In this document: positions 17,565 to 26,612 of the stretch, piece after piece
Position numbering within the stretch: the first letter of the stretch is position 1
Layout of the letters: each line of letters starts with the position of its first letter
From: Paenibacillus piri
GTDB lineage: Bacteria > Bacillota > Bacilli > Paenibacillales > NBRC-103111
Assembly: GCF_004354045.1 (NCBI RefSeq)
Contig: NZ_SMRT01000011.1
Span: forward strand, 1 to 64,000
Direction: 5' to 3'
Length of the DNA: 64,000 nucleotides
Notes under the pieces: generated by a model
Databases searched by the model: none
What the model was told of the DNA's origin: nothing
What the model saw: the letters and a program-made list of their open reading frames with translations, nothing else
Program-made: the position numbers and the translations under genes

Positions 17565-17901
17565 AACCGCAATAATTTAAGTAGAGCGGTGAAAGGCAAC
17601 AGTTTGAACGCAGAGACCTATTGCAATGCGGATGAATCGCCCTTTGTCGCGCTTTAACTGCCTTCCTTCATAAAGGGTCCCGGAAACGGCGCGAGCGTCT
17701 CACATAATAAATGATGCCGGTCTCGGCACTATATAACCTCTTGATGAGCAGAGCGTTTTACGATAGTCTAGAAAGATAGACGCCCCTGCGGTATCATTCG
17801 CTCGGAGTCGTTCAGAACGGATATGGAAGCTTTAGGAGGTTACAGCTGCCGCGAATCCGGACAAATTTTGTTTGAGCAGTAATATCGATCATAGGAGGGT
17901 G
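17565..17901. other. Intergenic region before moaA
   Basis: About 330 bases without a supported gene. I looked for a molybdenum cofactor riboswitch, as sits before some moaA genes, and could not recognise its conserved core. A 19-codon frame preceded by no good ribosome site starts at 17823 and is probably chance. The final bases carry AGGAGG, the moaA ribosome site. Confidence 0.4.
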
Positions 17902-18933
17902 ATGACCTTGCACGTACAGACTCATCGGATTTTTGATCAGCTACAACGCCCTCTCCGTGATCTGCGTATGTCCGTTACGGATCAATGTAACTTTCGCTGC
18001 CGGTACTGCATGCCGGAAGAAATATTCGGGCCCGGCTACCAATTCCTCACCAAGGAAAAACTGCTCAGCTTCGAGGAGCTGACCCGTCTTGCACGAATTT
18101 TTGTCTCACTCGGCGTTGAGAAGCTGCGTATAACCGGCGGCGAACCGCTTATGCGCCCAAACCTTCCGTCGCTGATTCGTATGCTGAGAGAAATCGAGGG
18201 CGTCCGCGATATTGCCGTAACGACCAACGGCTCTTTGCTGGCGAAGCATGCGGGCGCCTTGAAGGATGCCGGATTGACCCGGGTGACGGTCAGTCTGGAC
18301 AGCTTGAATGACGAACGGTTCGGTCGGATGAACGGCCGCGGCTATAAAGTTTCGCAAATTATTGAAGGCATCGATGCGGCTGCGGCAGCCGGATTGCTGG
18401 TTAAGGTGAACATGGTTGTGCAAAAAGGGGCGAATGACCAGGATGTGCTGCCGATGGCCACCTATTTTCGGGAAAAAGGGCATATTTTGCGTTTTATCGA
18501 GTATATGGATGTCGGCAACTCGAACGGCTGGAAGCTGGACCAAGTGATGCCCAGCCGGCAAATTATAGAACGGATTCACCGGGAAATGCCGTTGGAGCCG
18601 ATCGAGCCGAATCATTACGGCGAAGTCGCGGCGCGCTACCGTTATGTCGGAACGACGAACGAAATCGGACTGATTTCATCCGTCACCCAGGCTTTCTGTT
18701 CCACCTGCACGCGGGCAAGGCTGTCTGCGGAAGGGCAGCTGTATACCTGCTTGTTCGCTTCCGCCGGAGCCGATCTGCGGAAGCCTTTGCGAGAAGAATG
18801 GGACGATGCGGAAATTCGGACTTATATTACGGATTACTGGAACCGGAGACAGGACCGATACTCCGAAGAACGATTGTCCCATACGCCCGGACTGAACAAA
18901 AAGAAAGTGGAAATGTCTCATATCGGGGGCTGA
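17902..18933 (+). CDS. moaA: GTP 3',8-cyclase MoaA
   Basis: A radical-SAM enzyme for the first step of molybdenum cofactor synthesis, turning GTP into 3',8-cyclo-7,8-dihydro-GTP, which MoaC then converts. The N-terminal SAM cluster is CNFRCRYC (C-x3-C-x2-C, about residues 26-33); the second cluster ligands are in FCSTCTRARLSAEGQLYTC near residue 260; and the protein ends in HIGG, the Gly-Gly tail needed for activity. Length is about 341-343, as usual. Start: ATG 17902 lies only 3 bases after AGGAGG, and TTG 17908 is better spaced (9 bases), so the true start may be two codons later. The other moa genes are not in the window. Confidence 0.9.
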   Translation: MTLHVQTHRIFDQLQRPLRDLRMSVTDQCNFRCRYCMPEEIFGPGYQFLTKEKLLSFEELTRLARIFVSLGVEKLRITGGEPLMRPNLPSLIRMLREIEGVRDIAVTTNGSLLAKHAGALKDAGLTRVTVSLDSLNDERFGRMNGRGYKVSQIIEGIDAAAAAGLLVKVNMVVQKGANDQDVLPMATYFREKGHILRFIEYMDVGNSNGWKLDQVMPSRQIIERIHREMPLEPIEPNHYGEVAARYRYVGTTNEIGLISSVTQAFCSTCTRARLSAEGQLYTCLFASAGADLRKPLREEWDDAEIRTYITDYWNRRQDRYSEERLSHTPGLNKKKVEMSHIGG

Positions 18934-19037
18934 TCGAAAGCGGCCCGTTAATGTCCGCGGTTGTCCGCGGATTTTCGATTACATGGCAGAGAGGCTTGCA
19001 TGTTGCTGAATTTTGGACGTAAAGGAGCGCGACAAGG

Positions 19038-19478
19038 ATGAAACTCGAAATGATGGACAAACCATCCGTTGTTCAATTGTTCGGCTTCAGCAAAACACAT
19101 GCTGCGGATAAAAGCTACAGCGAAGACGTGATGGAGCTGATCGGTCAAGTATGGCGGGAAGTCCATGAACATCGACTATCGACAACCGGAATCAATTATG
19201 TAGCGTACGAGGATGGCGATGTCCTGTTTGCCGGAGTCGAATTGGCGGCGGAGCCCGACCGCCCGACGAGCCTAATGAAGAAACGGTTCAGCTTTTCACG
19301 TTATGCCCGTTTCATCCATATTGGCCCGTACAGCGGTCTAGACGAAGCTCACAGCAGCATTCGCGCGGCATTGCAGGCGTCCGGCCACCGATACTGCCAG
19401 CCGACAATGGAAATTTACGGTCATTGGAACGAAGATTCCGCCAAGAATGAGACGGAAATCCGTTACACGCTAGTATAA
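19038..19478 (+). CDS. GyrI-like / AraC effector-binding domain protein
   Basis: A 146-residue stand-alone effector-binding domain (SOUL/GyrI-like superfamily), without a DNA-binding part. The pattern of strands and the segment RYARFIHIGPYSGLDEAHSS with the conserved HxGPY-type motif (about residues 95-110) and the closing ETEIRYTLV strand are typical. Such proteins bind hydrophobic small molecules or, like GyrI, protect targets. AAGGAGCG lies upstream of the ATG with long spacing. Ligand unknown. Confidence 0.75.
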   Translation: MKLEMMDKPSVVQLFGFSKTHAADKSYSEDVMELIGQVWREVHEHRLSTTGINYVAYEDGDVLFAGVELAAEPDRPTSLMKKRFSFSRYARFIHIGPYSGLDEAHSSIRAALQASGHRYCQPTMEIYGHWNEDSAKNETEIRYTLV

Positions 19479-19507
19479 GGATGTTAAAGGAACAGGAGGC
19501 GTATTCA

Positions 19508-20095
19508 ATGGGAACTGACAGGGACAAAGATCCGATCCTCTACTCGTTTCCCGAAAGCTTTGAAACGGAACGGCTGCTCATTCGCGCGCCGTTATGGGGC
19601 GATGGACAGGCGGTAAACGAAGCGGTGCTGGAAAGCATGGAGCAATTACGGCCATGGATGCCTTGGGCGCAGCGCGCTCCCGGTGTCGAGGAGTCGGAAG
19701 CAGGCGTCCGGCGGGCCAGACTCAAGTTTATGGAGCGGACCGACCTGAGGCTGCATCTGTATCTGAAGGAGACGGGGAGCTTGATCGGCTGCAGCGGCCT
19801 GCATCGGATCGATTGGAAGGCAAGAAGATTTGAAATCGGCTATTGGGTGCGCACGTCATGCAGCGGGAAAGGGTATATAACGGAAGCCGTGGACGGAATA
19901 ACGGATTTTGCGATTCGGCAGCTGCAAGCCAACCGCATCGAAATCCGCTGCGACGCCCGAAATGAGAGAAGCAAGCGGGTGGCCGAACGGCTGAGCTTTA
20001 CTTTCGAGGGCAGACTCCGACAAGAGGTAAGCGACACGAACGGCTCGCTGCGCGATACGATGATTTTTGCCAAAGTCCGCGGGCTTGAATTTTGA
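19508..20095 (+). CDS. GNAT family N-acetyltransferase (RimL-like)
   Basis: A 195-residue acetyltransferase of the ribosomal-protein Ser/Ala acetyltransferase type. It has the typical FETERLLIRAPLWGDGQ start (about residues 16-32), IGCSGLHRIDW near 90, FEIGYWVRTSCSGKGYITEA (acetyl-CoA loop, near 105-124) and RCDARNERSKRVAERLSF near 146-163. ATG 19508 follows AGGAGG by 8 bases. Substrate unknown. Confidence 0.84.
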   Translation: MGTDRDKDPILYSFPESFETERLLIRAPLWGDGQAVNEAVLESMEQLRPWMPWAQRAPGVEESEAGVRRARLKFMERTDLRLHLYLKETGSLIGCSGLHRIDWKARRFEIGYWVRTSCSGKGYITEAVDGITDFAIRQLQANRIEIRCDARNERSKRVAERLSFTFEGRLRQEVSDTNGSLRDTMIFAKVRGLEF

Positions 20096-20115
20096 ATGAA
20101 ATAGGGAAAATACGC

Positions 20116-20144
20116 TTGACAGCAATTTTTTTTACTGGTACTGT
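20116..20144 (+). promoter_or_regulatory. Extended -10 sigma-A promoter of the GntR operon
   Basis: TTGACA (20116-20121), a 17-base spacer ending in TGG (extended -10), then TACTGT (20139-20144). This is the best promoter in the area and lies 52 bases before the regulator start. Confidence 0.8.
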
Positions 20145-20163
20145 ATTAATCAATTAATACAGT
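20140..20163. promoter_or_regulatory. Palindromic operator of the YtrA-like regulator
   Basis: ACTGTATTAAT (20140-20150) and its exact reverse complement ATTAATACAGT (20153-20163) are separated by CA. The palindrome overlaps the -10 and the start of transcription, so a bound dimer should block the promoter. GntR proteins of the YtrA group act on such AT-rich dyads, so autoregulation is likely. Confidence 0.75.
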
Positions 20164-20195
20164 GATACTGTGCTTGTCCCTCGGAGGTCATATAG

Positions 20196-20564
20196 ATGGA
20201 ATTCAATCAGAAGGAACCTATTTACACGCAAATTATCGACGACATCAAAATTAAATTTATAAATGGCACGTATCAGCCCGGGCAGGAGATTCCGTCTCGT
20301 CGCGAGCTGGCCAAACGGTTAGGCGTAAATCCGAATACCATTCAAAGGGCATACCGGGAGATGGAGGAGATGAAATTGATTATTACGGCAAGAGGGCAAG
20401 GGAGCTTTATGACAAGCGATACGAGCATCCTTGACGCACTCAGGGAGGAAGCGCTGGAAGCCACGGTCAGCCAAAGCATTGAGCTGCTGCGTTCTTTCGG
20501 CAAGTCGGATGAGGAGATTGCGACGGCAATCCATAAATATTTGGAAAAGGGGAGTTCGAGATGA
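20196..20564 (+). CDS. GntR family transcriptional regulator, YtrA subfamily
   Basis: A 122-residue repressor-type protein. The winged helix spans residues 1-75, with EIPSRRELAKRLGVNPNTIQ (helix-turn-helix, about 29-48) and the wing ARGQGSFM. The remaining 45 residues form the short dimerising helices that define the YtrA group; there is no large ligand domain. CGGAGG lies upstream. The stop overlaps the start of the ABC ATPase gene by 4 bases. It probably controls this operon through the palindrome at 20140-20163, possibly in response to cell envelope stress as for B. subtilis YtrA. Confidence 0.88.
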   Translation: MEFNQKEPIYTQIIDDIKIKFINGTYQPGQEIPSRRELAKRLGVNPNTIQRAYREMEEMKLIITARGQGSFMTSDTSILDALREEALEATVSQSIELLRSFGKSDEEIATAIHKYLEKGSSR

Positions 20565-21261
20565 TCCAGGTAGAGCATGCGGTCAAAGCATTCGGCAGCA
20601 AATCGGCCTTAAACGATATTTCCTTTACGGTCGAAGAAGGGCGTATCGTCGGTTTGCTCGGAACAAACGGCGCGGGCAAATCAACCCTGCTTAAAACGGC
20701 CGCCGGTCTGCTGCGGCTGGACCGCGGCTTGATTCGCATCGACGGCAAGCCGCCGGGCATGTCGACGAGAGGGATGATGGCTTATCTTCCCGATACCGAC
20801 GGTTGGTACTCATGGATGAAATTAGCCGATGCCATGCAGTATATGAAGGATATGTACTGGGACTGGGACGATGCCAAAGCCCGCTATCTGCTTGACTTCT
20901 TCGGATTACACATAAATACGTTCATTCAGCAGGCGTCCCGGGGAACAAGGGCCAAGATGAAATTGCTGCTGGCGCTGAGCCGTCAGGCCAAATATTTGCT
21001 GCTGGACGAACCGTTCGCCGGTATCGACCCTTTGCCCGCGAGCAGATCGCCCAGGCCATTGTAGAAGATTTTATGGAAGAAGGGCAGATGATCCTGATCA
21101 CGACACATGAATTGACGGAAGTGGAAAACATGTTGGATGAAATCGTATTTATTCATGACGGCAAACTGTTGCTGACCGGTCACGTGGAAACGTTGAAGGA
21201 GCAAACCAACGAATCGTTGATGAATATTTTGAAAGAGGTGTATGAACGTGCATCCGTTTAA
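20561..21261 (+). pseudogene. ABC transporter ATP-binding protein, frameshifted
   Basis: The first frame (20561-21064) gives Walker A GTNGAGKS (residues 34-41), a divergent signature region (QASRGTRAKMKLLLALS) and Walker B YLLLDEPFAGIDP, then turns to SRSPRPL and stops. The rest of the domain lies in another frame from about 21031 to 21261: FAREQIAQAIVEDFMEEG, the H-loop ITTHELTEVENM and the C-terminus. A single missing base in the run GACCCTTTGCCC at 21028-21034 explains it. The D-loop follow-on and H-loop are lost from the first frame, so the product should be inactive unless ribosomes slip or the base is a sequencing error. Partner permease is immediately downstream. Confidence 0.8.
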
Positions 21262-21919
21262 ACGGTTGTTTATGACCGATTTGCGAAATCGGAGAAATGC
21301 GATCGTTGTGTCGATGGCCGCAATGCTGCTTGTGCATACCGCAATCATGATTTTAACGGACCATACGCAGGAGCTCGCTTCGCTCGGATTTATTATGGTC
21401 ATCAATATTGTTTTTTTCGCCATCATGCTGTTTATTCCTTTTTTGCACAGCTTTTCCGCCTGGCGCGAGGAATGGAAGCAGCATTCGATTTATTATTTGT
21501 TGTCGCTGCCCATTCCAAGAACGTATTTGCTGCTTTCCAAATATTTGGTCATCCTGCTTGAGGCATTGCTCATTACGGTCGTCATGGTTGCAGGGTTATG
21601 GATTCAGCTTGGATTAAGCAACGGCATGCTGTTCCGGGTTGAACCGCTGCTTTTATGGGATGCAGCCAAGGTTCTACTGCTCTTGAAATGGCTGTTCGCG
21701 GCAAGCGGTCTTATTTTTCTGAATTTCACGAGCGTATTTCTTGGAAAATGGAGCGGCAAGCTTTCCTTGCCAGTCGCGTTTGTCAGCTTCGTGGCCGGAT
21801 TATTCGTGTGGATCGTTGCTTTTGCCAATTTTCCGTCTTTTATTACGCTGGCTAGCTTTACTTTATTGTTCTTTGGGGCAAGCTACTATTTATTGGATAA
21901 GAAAGCGGAGGTCGCTTAA
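21242..21919 (+). CDS. ABC-2 type permease
   Basis: A 225-residue membrane protein with about six hydrophobic segments, the first at residues 20-38. It begins inside the end of the ATPase reading frame (20-base overlap) with AAAGAGGTG upstream, so it was built to be translated together with it. No domain beyond ABC-2 permease is visible. With the YtrA regulator and the ATPase it forms a small exporter operon like ytr of Bacillus, where the transporter affects cell envelope properties. Its function depends on whether the ATPase is really broken. Confidence 0.75.
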   Translation: MNVHPFKRLFMTDLRNRRNAIVVSMAAMLLVHTAIMILTDHTQELASLGFIMVINIVFFAIMLFIPFLHSFSAWREEWKQHSIYYLLSLPIPRTYLLLSKYLVILLEALLITVVMVAGLWIQLGLSNGMLFRVEPLLLWDAAKVLLLLKWLFAASGLIFLNFTSVFLGKWSGKLSLPVAFVSFVAGLFVWIVAFANFPSFITLASFTLLFFGASYYLLDKKAEVA

Positions 21920-21921
21920 CG

Positions 21922-22524
21922 ATGACAAAGCCATCATTTTTCGGGCAGTTTTTGAAACATTCGGGGCAGGTGGGCAGCGTCGTTCCAAGCTCGGGATTTC
22001 TGATCCGCAAAATGCTTCCGGCAGCGCTGCCGTGGCATAAAATGGTGCAAATCGCCGAGCTTGGACCGGGGACGGGGGTATTCACCCGATATATTCAGAA
22101 GCAGATGAACACGCAAAGCCGGCTGTATTTATTCGAACAAAACGAACAGTTCCGCAACGACCTGGAGCGGCGGTTTCCGCAGTTTCAGGTGCTCGACGAT
22201 GCATTGAAGCTCGGCGAAGTCGTGCGGCAGACCGGACGCCCTTTCGATCTCATTGTCTCCGGCCTGCCTTTCGCCAACTTTTCCGGCGAGCTGCAGGTGC
22301 GGCTGTTTCAATCGATACATGACGCTTTGGCGGATAATGGAACGTTCGTCGCCTTTCAATATACGCTGCTGCTCCAAAAGCAGTTTCAAAAATATTTCGT
22401 TGCCGTCGATCGTGGCTATACGTGGATGAATATTCCGCCGGCATGGGTATTTAAATGCAAGAAGAGAAGAGGCAAGACTGTAAACCATGAAACTGCCGCA
22501 AACTGCGGTATCGGGTCATTGTAA
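21922..22524 (+). CDS. Class I SAM-dependent methyltransferase
   Basis: A 200-residue methyltransferase. Motif I is AELGPGTGVFTRYI (about residues 44-57), motif II ends in LYLFEQNEQF, and a motif IV-like VSGLPFANF is near residue 110. The layout resembles rRNA-adenine dimethylases and the phospholipid N-methyltransferase PmtA group; the FxxFLKHSGQVGSVVPSS start is typical of the latter. It starts 2 bases after the permease stop and probably belongs to the same operon. The substrate may be a lipid, but this is inference. Confidence 0.75.
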   Translation: MTKPSFFGQFLKHSGQVGSVVPSSGFLIRKMLPAALPWHKMVQIAELGPGTGVFTRYIQKQMNTQSRLYLFEQNEQFRNDLERRFPQFQVLDDALKLGEVVRQTGRPFDLIVSGLPFANFSGELQVRLFQSIHDALADNGTFVAFQYTLLLQKQFQKYFVAVDRGYTWMNIPPAWVFKCKKRRGKTVNHETAANCGIGSL

Positions 22525-22624
22525 CGGTGCATTACCCAGAGGCTGCTGTTCTGCAAGCTGCTCATGTATTTCCTCGGCCAAACCGCTTGAACCGGAAGAC
22601 CAGCCGTGCAATTGATTCCATTAG

Positions 22625-22660
22625 CGGACTCACTCCTTAAGGAGCGGGTCTTTTTCTTTT
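22625..22660 (+). terminator. Rho-independent terminator of the YtrA-like operon
   Basis: GGACTCACTCCTT pairs with AAGGAGCGGGTC (CTCCTT/AAGGAG core plus an outer GAC/GTC), followed by TTTTTCTTTT. Confidence 0.75.
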
Positions 22661-22816
22661 GCTGTGCACGGGTTCGGAGGAGCGGCCATTATTTGCGGAT
22701 ATTAGCCGATCTTGGGAACTTTTGTCGAAGTCGTTGTGCAAACGGACAAAGTTGACTACTTTTAAGATGACCGACCGCGAAACCTACAGGTCAATTTGAC
22801 GCTCAGGGGGCACAGT

Positions 22817-24610
22817 ATGTTCAAGAGGATGGAAACCATCAAGCTGAAATCGCAGCTGTTCATTTTTATCTGCATATCGGCAGCTATTATCATCTTGATT
22901 CAAATCGTATATTTAAGCTGGTTTGAGCAAATCAATCAGCGCAATTATTCGGAATTTTTGAAAGACACATTGAAGCAGATTGAATTGAAAGCGGTATCAT
23001 TCTCGACGGACATCGATACGATCGCCAATATTATCGCGTTCAACGATCTGACGTATCAATTCGTCAACACGCAGGATATCGACGGCAGGCTCAAGCTTAA
23101 AAACAGTATGCAGGTGATGATCGAATCGATTATGCTGTCCAACAAAAACATTAACGACGTTATCGTTACCGACCTGGATATGATTCATATCGGCGCATAC
23201 CGGCGGGAAGATTTCGCCGTTTTAAACGAAGTCAAACGCCGGTACAAGGAAGGACGCTTGCAGCTTGATCGGCCTGCTCATTACGTATTCGACAGTACGG
23301 AGAACGACAAGCCCTTCTATGTCTGCGTGGCAAGATCGTTCAGCACGTCCGACAATCGGACGAACGGGGAGTTTATTACGGTTGTCATCTATAATACGGA
23401 CAGCTTTGTCAATATCGTCTCCAGTATTCAGCCCAACGACAATTCGCTGTTTATGCTGGCGGATGCGAGCGGCAATATTATTGCATCCAATCGTAAAGAT
23501 GCAGCGGTAAACAAACACTGGGGCCAAGCCGCCATGTTCAATGACCATCCGGACGGCTACATCGGGGGGACCGGGGACGGAAAATCGCTGGCTTACCAGC
23601 GGACCGTCCGCAATTTGGATTGGCGGGTCATCGGAGCGATACCCGATATCGAGATTGGCAAAGATTTGTCGGCGTTGAAGCAGTTCGGCATCGTAACGGG
23701 AATTATCGTTGTCATCGTACTGCTTGGATTCGGGCTGATGATCAACCGGAGCATCATGCGGCCGATTGTCCGGATGGCTCATTTTATGAAGTCGATCGGT
23801 CCGAATTACAGTACCCGCCGGCTCGACATTCGCAATGAGAACGAAATCAGCCTGTTGGCCAGAGTAATGAATAAGATGCTGGACAATATCGACGAAATGA
23901 CACGCGAGGTGATGGACTCCAGGGAAAACCTGTATCAAGCCGAGCTGGCCAAGAAGCATGCCCAGTTTTTGGCCTTTCAAAGCCAGGTCAACCCGCATTT
24001 CTTATACAACACGCTGGATTGTATCCGTAGTATCGCCTTGGCCCGGGATGTGGCGGAAATATTCGAGATGACGACCGCGATGGCCAAAATTTTCCGGTAC
24101 AGCATTAAAGAAAACAATCATGTGCGGGTGGCGGACGAGCTTGGCTGCATTCAAGATTATTTTAAAATTATTCAAATCCGTCAAAGCAACCGGTTTGCGC
24201 TTGCTTATGACATCGATGACGAGGTCATGGAGCTGACGATTCCAAGGATGATTTTGCAGCCGATTGTGGAGAATGCGGTCTTCCACGGCCTGGAGCAGAA
24301 AAAAGGGCCGGGAAGCCTGTCTATTCAAGGCTTTATGTCGCCTGACGGCAGCCTGATGTTTGAAATAGCGGACGACGGGAAAGGAATGCCGCCGGATGTG
24401 CTGGATATGCTCAGATCGAAGCTGGTTGCATGGGATCCGATGGAAGGTACGCAGGTCATCACCGAAAAGAAAAGTATCGGCCTCATGAATATCGACAGAC
24501 GCATCAAATTGCTGCACGGGTTCCGCTATGGAATTTCGATTGCAAGCAGCCAGCAGGAAGGAACGAAAGTCAGCATTAAGCTGCCGGTTATGAGCAAAAA
24601 CCGAAACTAG
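22817..24610 (+). CDS. Sensor histidine kinase, YesM/LytS type
   Basis: A 597-residue membrane kinase. Order: membrane helix (residues about 14-36), large extracytoplasmic dCache-like sensor (about 37-285), second helix (about 290-312), HAMP (about 312-365), His_kinase domain with His394 in SQVNPHFLYNTLD, and a HATPase with ENAVFHGLEQK and DDGKGMP. ATG 22817 follows AGGGGGC; an in-frame TTG at 22796 is less likely. It is the first gene of a sugar-uptake cluster whose YesN-like regulator gene lies 5 kb downstream (29611), so the pair is split by the transport genes they probably control. Confidence 0.9.
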   Translation: MFKRMETIKLKSQLFIFICISAAIIILIQIVYLSWFEQINQRNYSEFLKDTLKQIELKAVSFSTDIDTIANIIAFNDLTYQFVNTQDIDGRLKLKNSMQVMIESIMLSNKNINDVIVTDLDMIHIGAYRREDFAVLNEVKRRYKEGRLQLDRPAHYVFDSTENDKPFYVCVARSFSTSDNRTNGEFITVVIYNTDSFVNIVSSIQPNDNSLFMLADASGNIIASNRKDAAVNKHWGQAAMFNDHPDGYIGGTGDGKSLAYQRTVRNLDWRVIGAIPDIEIGKDLSALKQFGIVTGIIVVIVLLGFGLMINRSIMRPIVRMAHFMKSIGPNYSTRRLDIRNENEISLLARVMNKMLDNIDEMTREVMDSRENLYQAELAKKHAQFLAFQSQVNPHFLYNTLDCIRSIALARDVAEIFEMTTAMAKIFRYSIKENNHVRVADELGCIQDYFKIIQIRQSNRFALAYDIDDEVMELTIPRMILQPIVENAVFHGLEQKKGPGSLSIQGFMSPDGSLMFEIADDGKGMPPDVLDMLRSKLVAWDPMEGTQVITEKKSIGLMNIDRRIKLLHGFRYGISIASSQQEGTKVSIKLPVMSKNRN

Positions 24611-24711
24611 TCTCAAAATTCCGAAATCAGTACATTCAAATGATGACGACAGTTCCGTACACTATAAATAAAGCGATTGCATTTTTCCGAACAGGAGGAG
24701 GAGGCATACAG

Positions 24712-25665
24712 ATGGAACAAGCCGTTCCTGCGGCTGCGAAACGATCTTTGAAGCAGAAGTGGCCGCTCCGAAGGAAGCTGTATTATAATCACCGTTTCGC
24801 ATACTTGCTTGTCATTCCCGGTTTTATTTATTTTCTTATGTTCAAGCTCGCTCCGATGTGGGGGCTGCTGATCGCTTTCAAGGAATACAGCCCGTTTGCT
24901 GGCTTTTGGCATAGCGAATGGGTAGGATTCAAATATTTCGCCGAATTTTTCAGCAATGTTTTTTTTTATTTAATGCTCCGCAATACGGTCGTGATCAGCC
25001 TGATGAATTTGCTCTTTTTTTTCCCGGCGCCGATTTTGCTGGCTCTGCTGATCAACGAGATCCGGATTGAAAAGTTCAAACGGTTGAATCAGACGATCAT
25101 TTACATGCCTCATTTTTTATCCTGGGTCGTCATCGCGGGCATTACGTTTTTCATGCTTTCATCGGATGTCGGTCTCGTCAATAAAGTCATTGTCAGCATG
25201 GGCGGACAGCCGGTCGCGTTTCTCTCCAATCCGAAGCTGTTCTGGTGGGTGCTGCTGCTGCAAAATACATGGAAAGAAATCGGCTGGGGAACGATTCTGT
25301 TTTTGGCCGCCATCACCCAGATCGATCCCGCCCAATACGAAGCGGCAACCATCGATGGGGCGTCAAGGCTGCAAAAGATTATGCGAATAACGATTCCCTC
25401 GATTCTTCCGACGATTATCGTGCTGTTTATTTTAAGGCTCGGCCATATTATGGATGTCGGATTCGAGCAGGTGCTGCTGATGGGCAACCCTTACGTGCGG
25501 GATGTAGCGGAAGTGTTCGATACGTACTCGTATAACCAGGGGATTAACCAGGGCAATTTCAGCATCGCGATTACGGTCGGCATTTTTAAAAGCGCGGTAG
25601 GGCTCGTCATGGTAGTTTTGTCGGACCGCATTGTCAAAAAGCTTGGGCATAGCGGGCTGTATTGA
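24712..25665 (+). CDS. ABC transporter permease, LplB family
   Basis: A 317-residue carbohydrate permease. The start MEQAVPAAAKRSLKQK follows AGGAGGAGG by about 9 bases; upstream codons in frame are not family-like. Six membrane segments are visible and the EAA loop is canonical: QYEAATIDGASRLQKIMRIT near residues 205-224. LplB/YtcP pairs with a family-1-like binding protein import oligosaccharides, often plant- or host-derived glycans. Co-transcribed with the next two genes. Confidence 0.92.
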   Translation: MEQAVPAAAKRSLKQKWPLRRKLYYNHRFAYLLVIPGFIYFLMFKLAPMWGLLIAFKEYSPFAGFWHSEWVGFKYFAEFFSNVFFYLMLRNTVVISLMNLLFFFPAPILLALLINEIRIEKFKRLNQTIIYMPHFLSWVVIAGITFFMLSSDVGLVNKVIVSMGGQPVAFLSNPKLFWWVLLLQNTWKEIGWGTILFLAAITQIDPAQYEAATIDGASRLQKIMRITIPSILPTIIVLFILRLGHIMDVGFEQVLLMGNPYVRDVAEVFDTYSYNQGINQGNFSIAITVGIFKSAVGLVMVVLSDRIVKKLGHSGLY

Positions 25666-25697
25666 TTCAGATGACAAGGGAAAGGAGAGCGAGAACG

Positions 25698-26567
25698 ATG
25701 CGTGCAGCAAAAATAAGCTTCGCCGACGTGATGATTTATACGGCAGCCAGTCTGATCTCGTTCATGTGTATCGCCCCGTTTATTTACGTAATCAGCGTAT
25801 CGCTGACCGATCCTTCCGTTTATGTGCCGTTCAAGCTGTATGTCATTCCGGATAAACTATCGTTTGCTTCTTACGCATTTATTCTTTCCAACTCCGGGTT
25901 TATTAGCGCTCTTAAAAATACATTGTTCGTCACGATAATCGGAACCGCGTTAAATATCGCTTTTACATACACGATGGCATTCGGGCTGACCCGCAAAACG
26001 ATGCCGCATCGCGGTCTGATCATGGGAGTCGTTATTTTCTCCCTCGTATTTAATGCAGGCATCGTACCGAATTATTTGCTGGTTAAAAATGTCGGCCTGA
26101 TTAACAGCCTGTGGTCGCTCATTATTCCCGTGCTGACCAATTCCTGGAGCCTGATTATCGCCAAAAGCTTTATCGATTCGCTGCCCGAAGAGCTTGAGGA
26201 ATCGGCCAAAATGGACGGCTGTACCGATATCGGCATTTTTTTTCGGATCATCCTTCCGTTATCCAAAGCCTCGATCGCTACCTTGACGCTGTTTTTTGCG
26301 GTTGGCCATTGGAATACATATTTTAACGCGCTCATTTATTTGACCGACTCCAGCAAGCGGACGCTTCAGGTGTACGTCAAATCGCTGCTGGTCGATGCGT
26401 CCACGAACGGCGCCGGTACGACGGGCTCCGTCGATATGCTCAATATGCCGACGGAGACGGTACGGATGGCGACGGTTGTACTGGCGATGCTGCCGATATT
26501 GGCCGTATATCCATTTGTTCAGCGTTACTTTATCAAGGGTGTTATGCTCGGTTCGATCAAGGGCTGA
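25698..26567 (+). CDS. ABC transporter permease, YtcP/YesQ family
   Basis: A 289-residue partner of the LplB-like permease. ATG 25698 follows AAAGGAG by 10 bases; the frame is open further upstream into the previous gene. It has about six membrane segments, the first VMIYTAASLISFMCIAPF near residue 11. The EAA loop is ELEESAKMDGCTDIGIFF near residues 176-193, with ESA in place of EAA and DGC in place of DGA. The C-terminus GVMLGSIKG is typical of this family. Confidence 0.92.
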   Translation: MRAAKISFADVMIYTAASLISFMCIAPFIYVISVSLTDPSVYVPFKLYVIPDKLSFASYAFILSNSGFISALKNTLFVTIIGTALNIAFTYTMAFGLTRKTMPHRGLIMGVVIFSLVFNAGIVPNYLLVKNVGLINSLWSLIIPVLTNSWSLIIAKSFIDSLPEELEESAKMDGCTDIGIFFRIILPLSKASIATLTLFFAVGHWNTYFNALIYLTDSSKRTLQVYVKSLLVDASTNGAGTTGSVDMLNMPTETVRMATVVLAMLPILAVYPFVQRYFIKGVMLGSIKG

Positions 26568-26612
26568 GCGACTCCATATTTATTCTGAATCAGAAGGAGG
26601 AAGGAAAACGCT

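Noticed and set aside
17565..17901. Molybdenum cofactor riboswitch before moaA
   Set aside because: I could not find the conserved core and could not fold a convincing match by eye; a covariance search would settle it.
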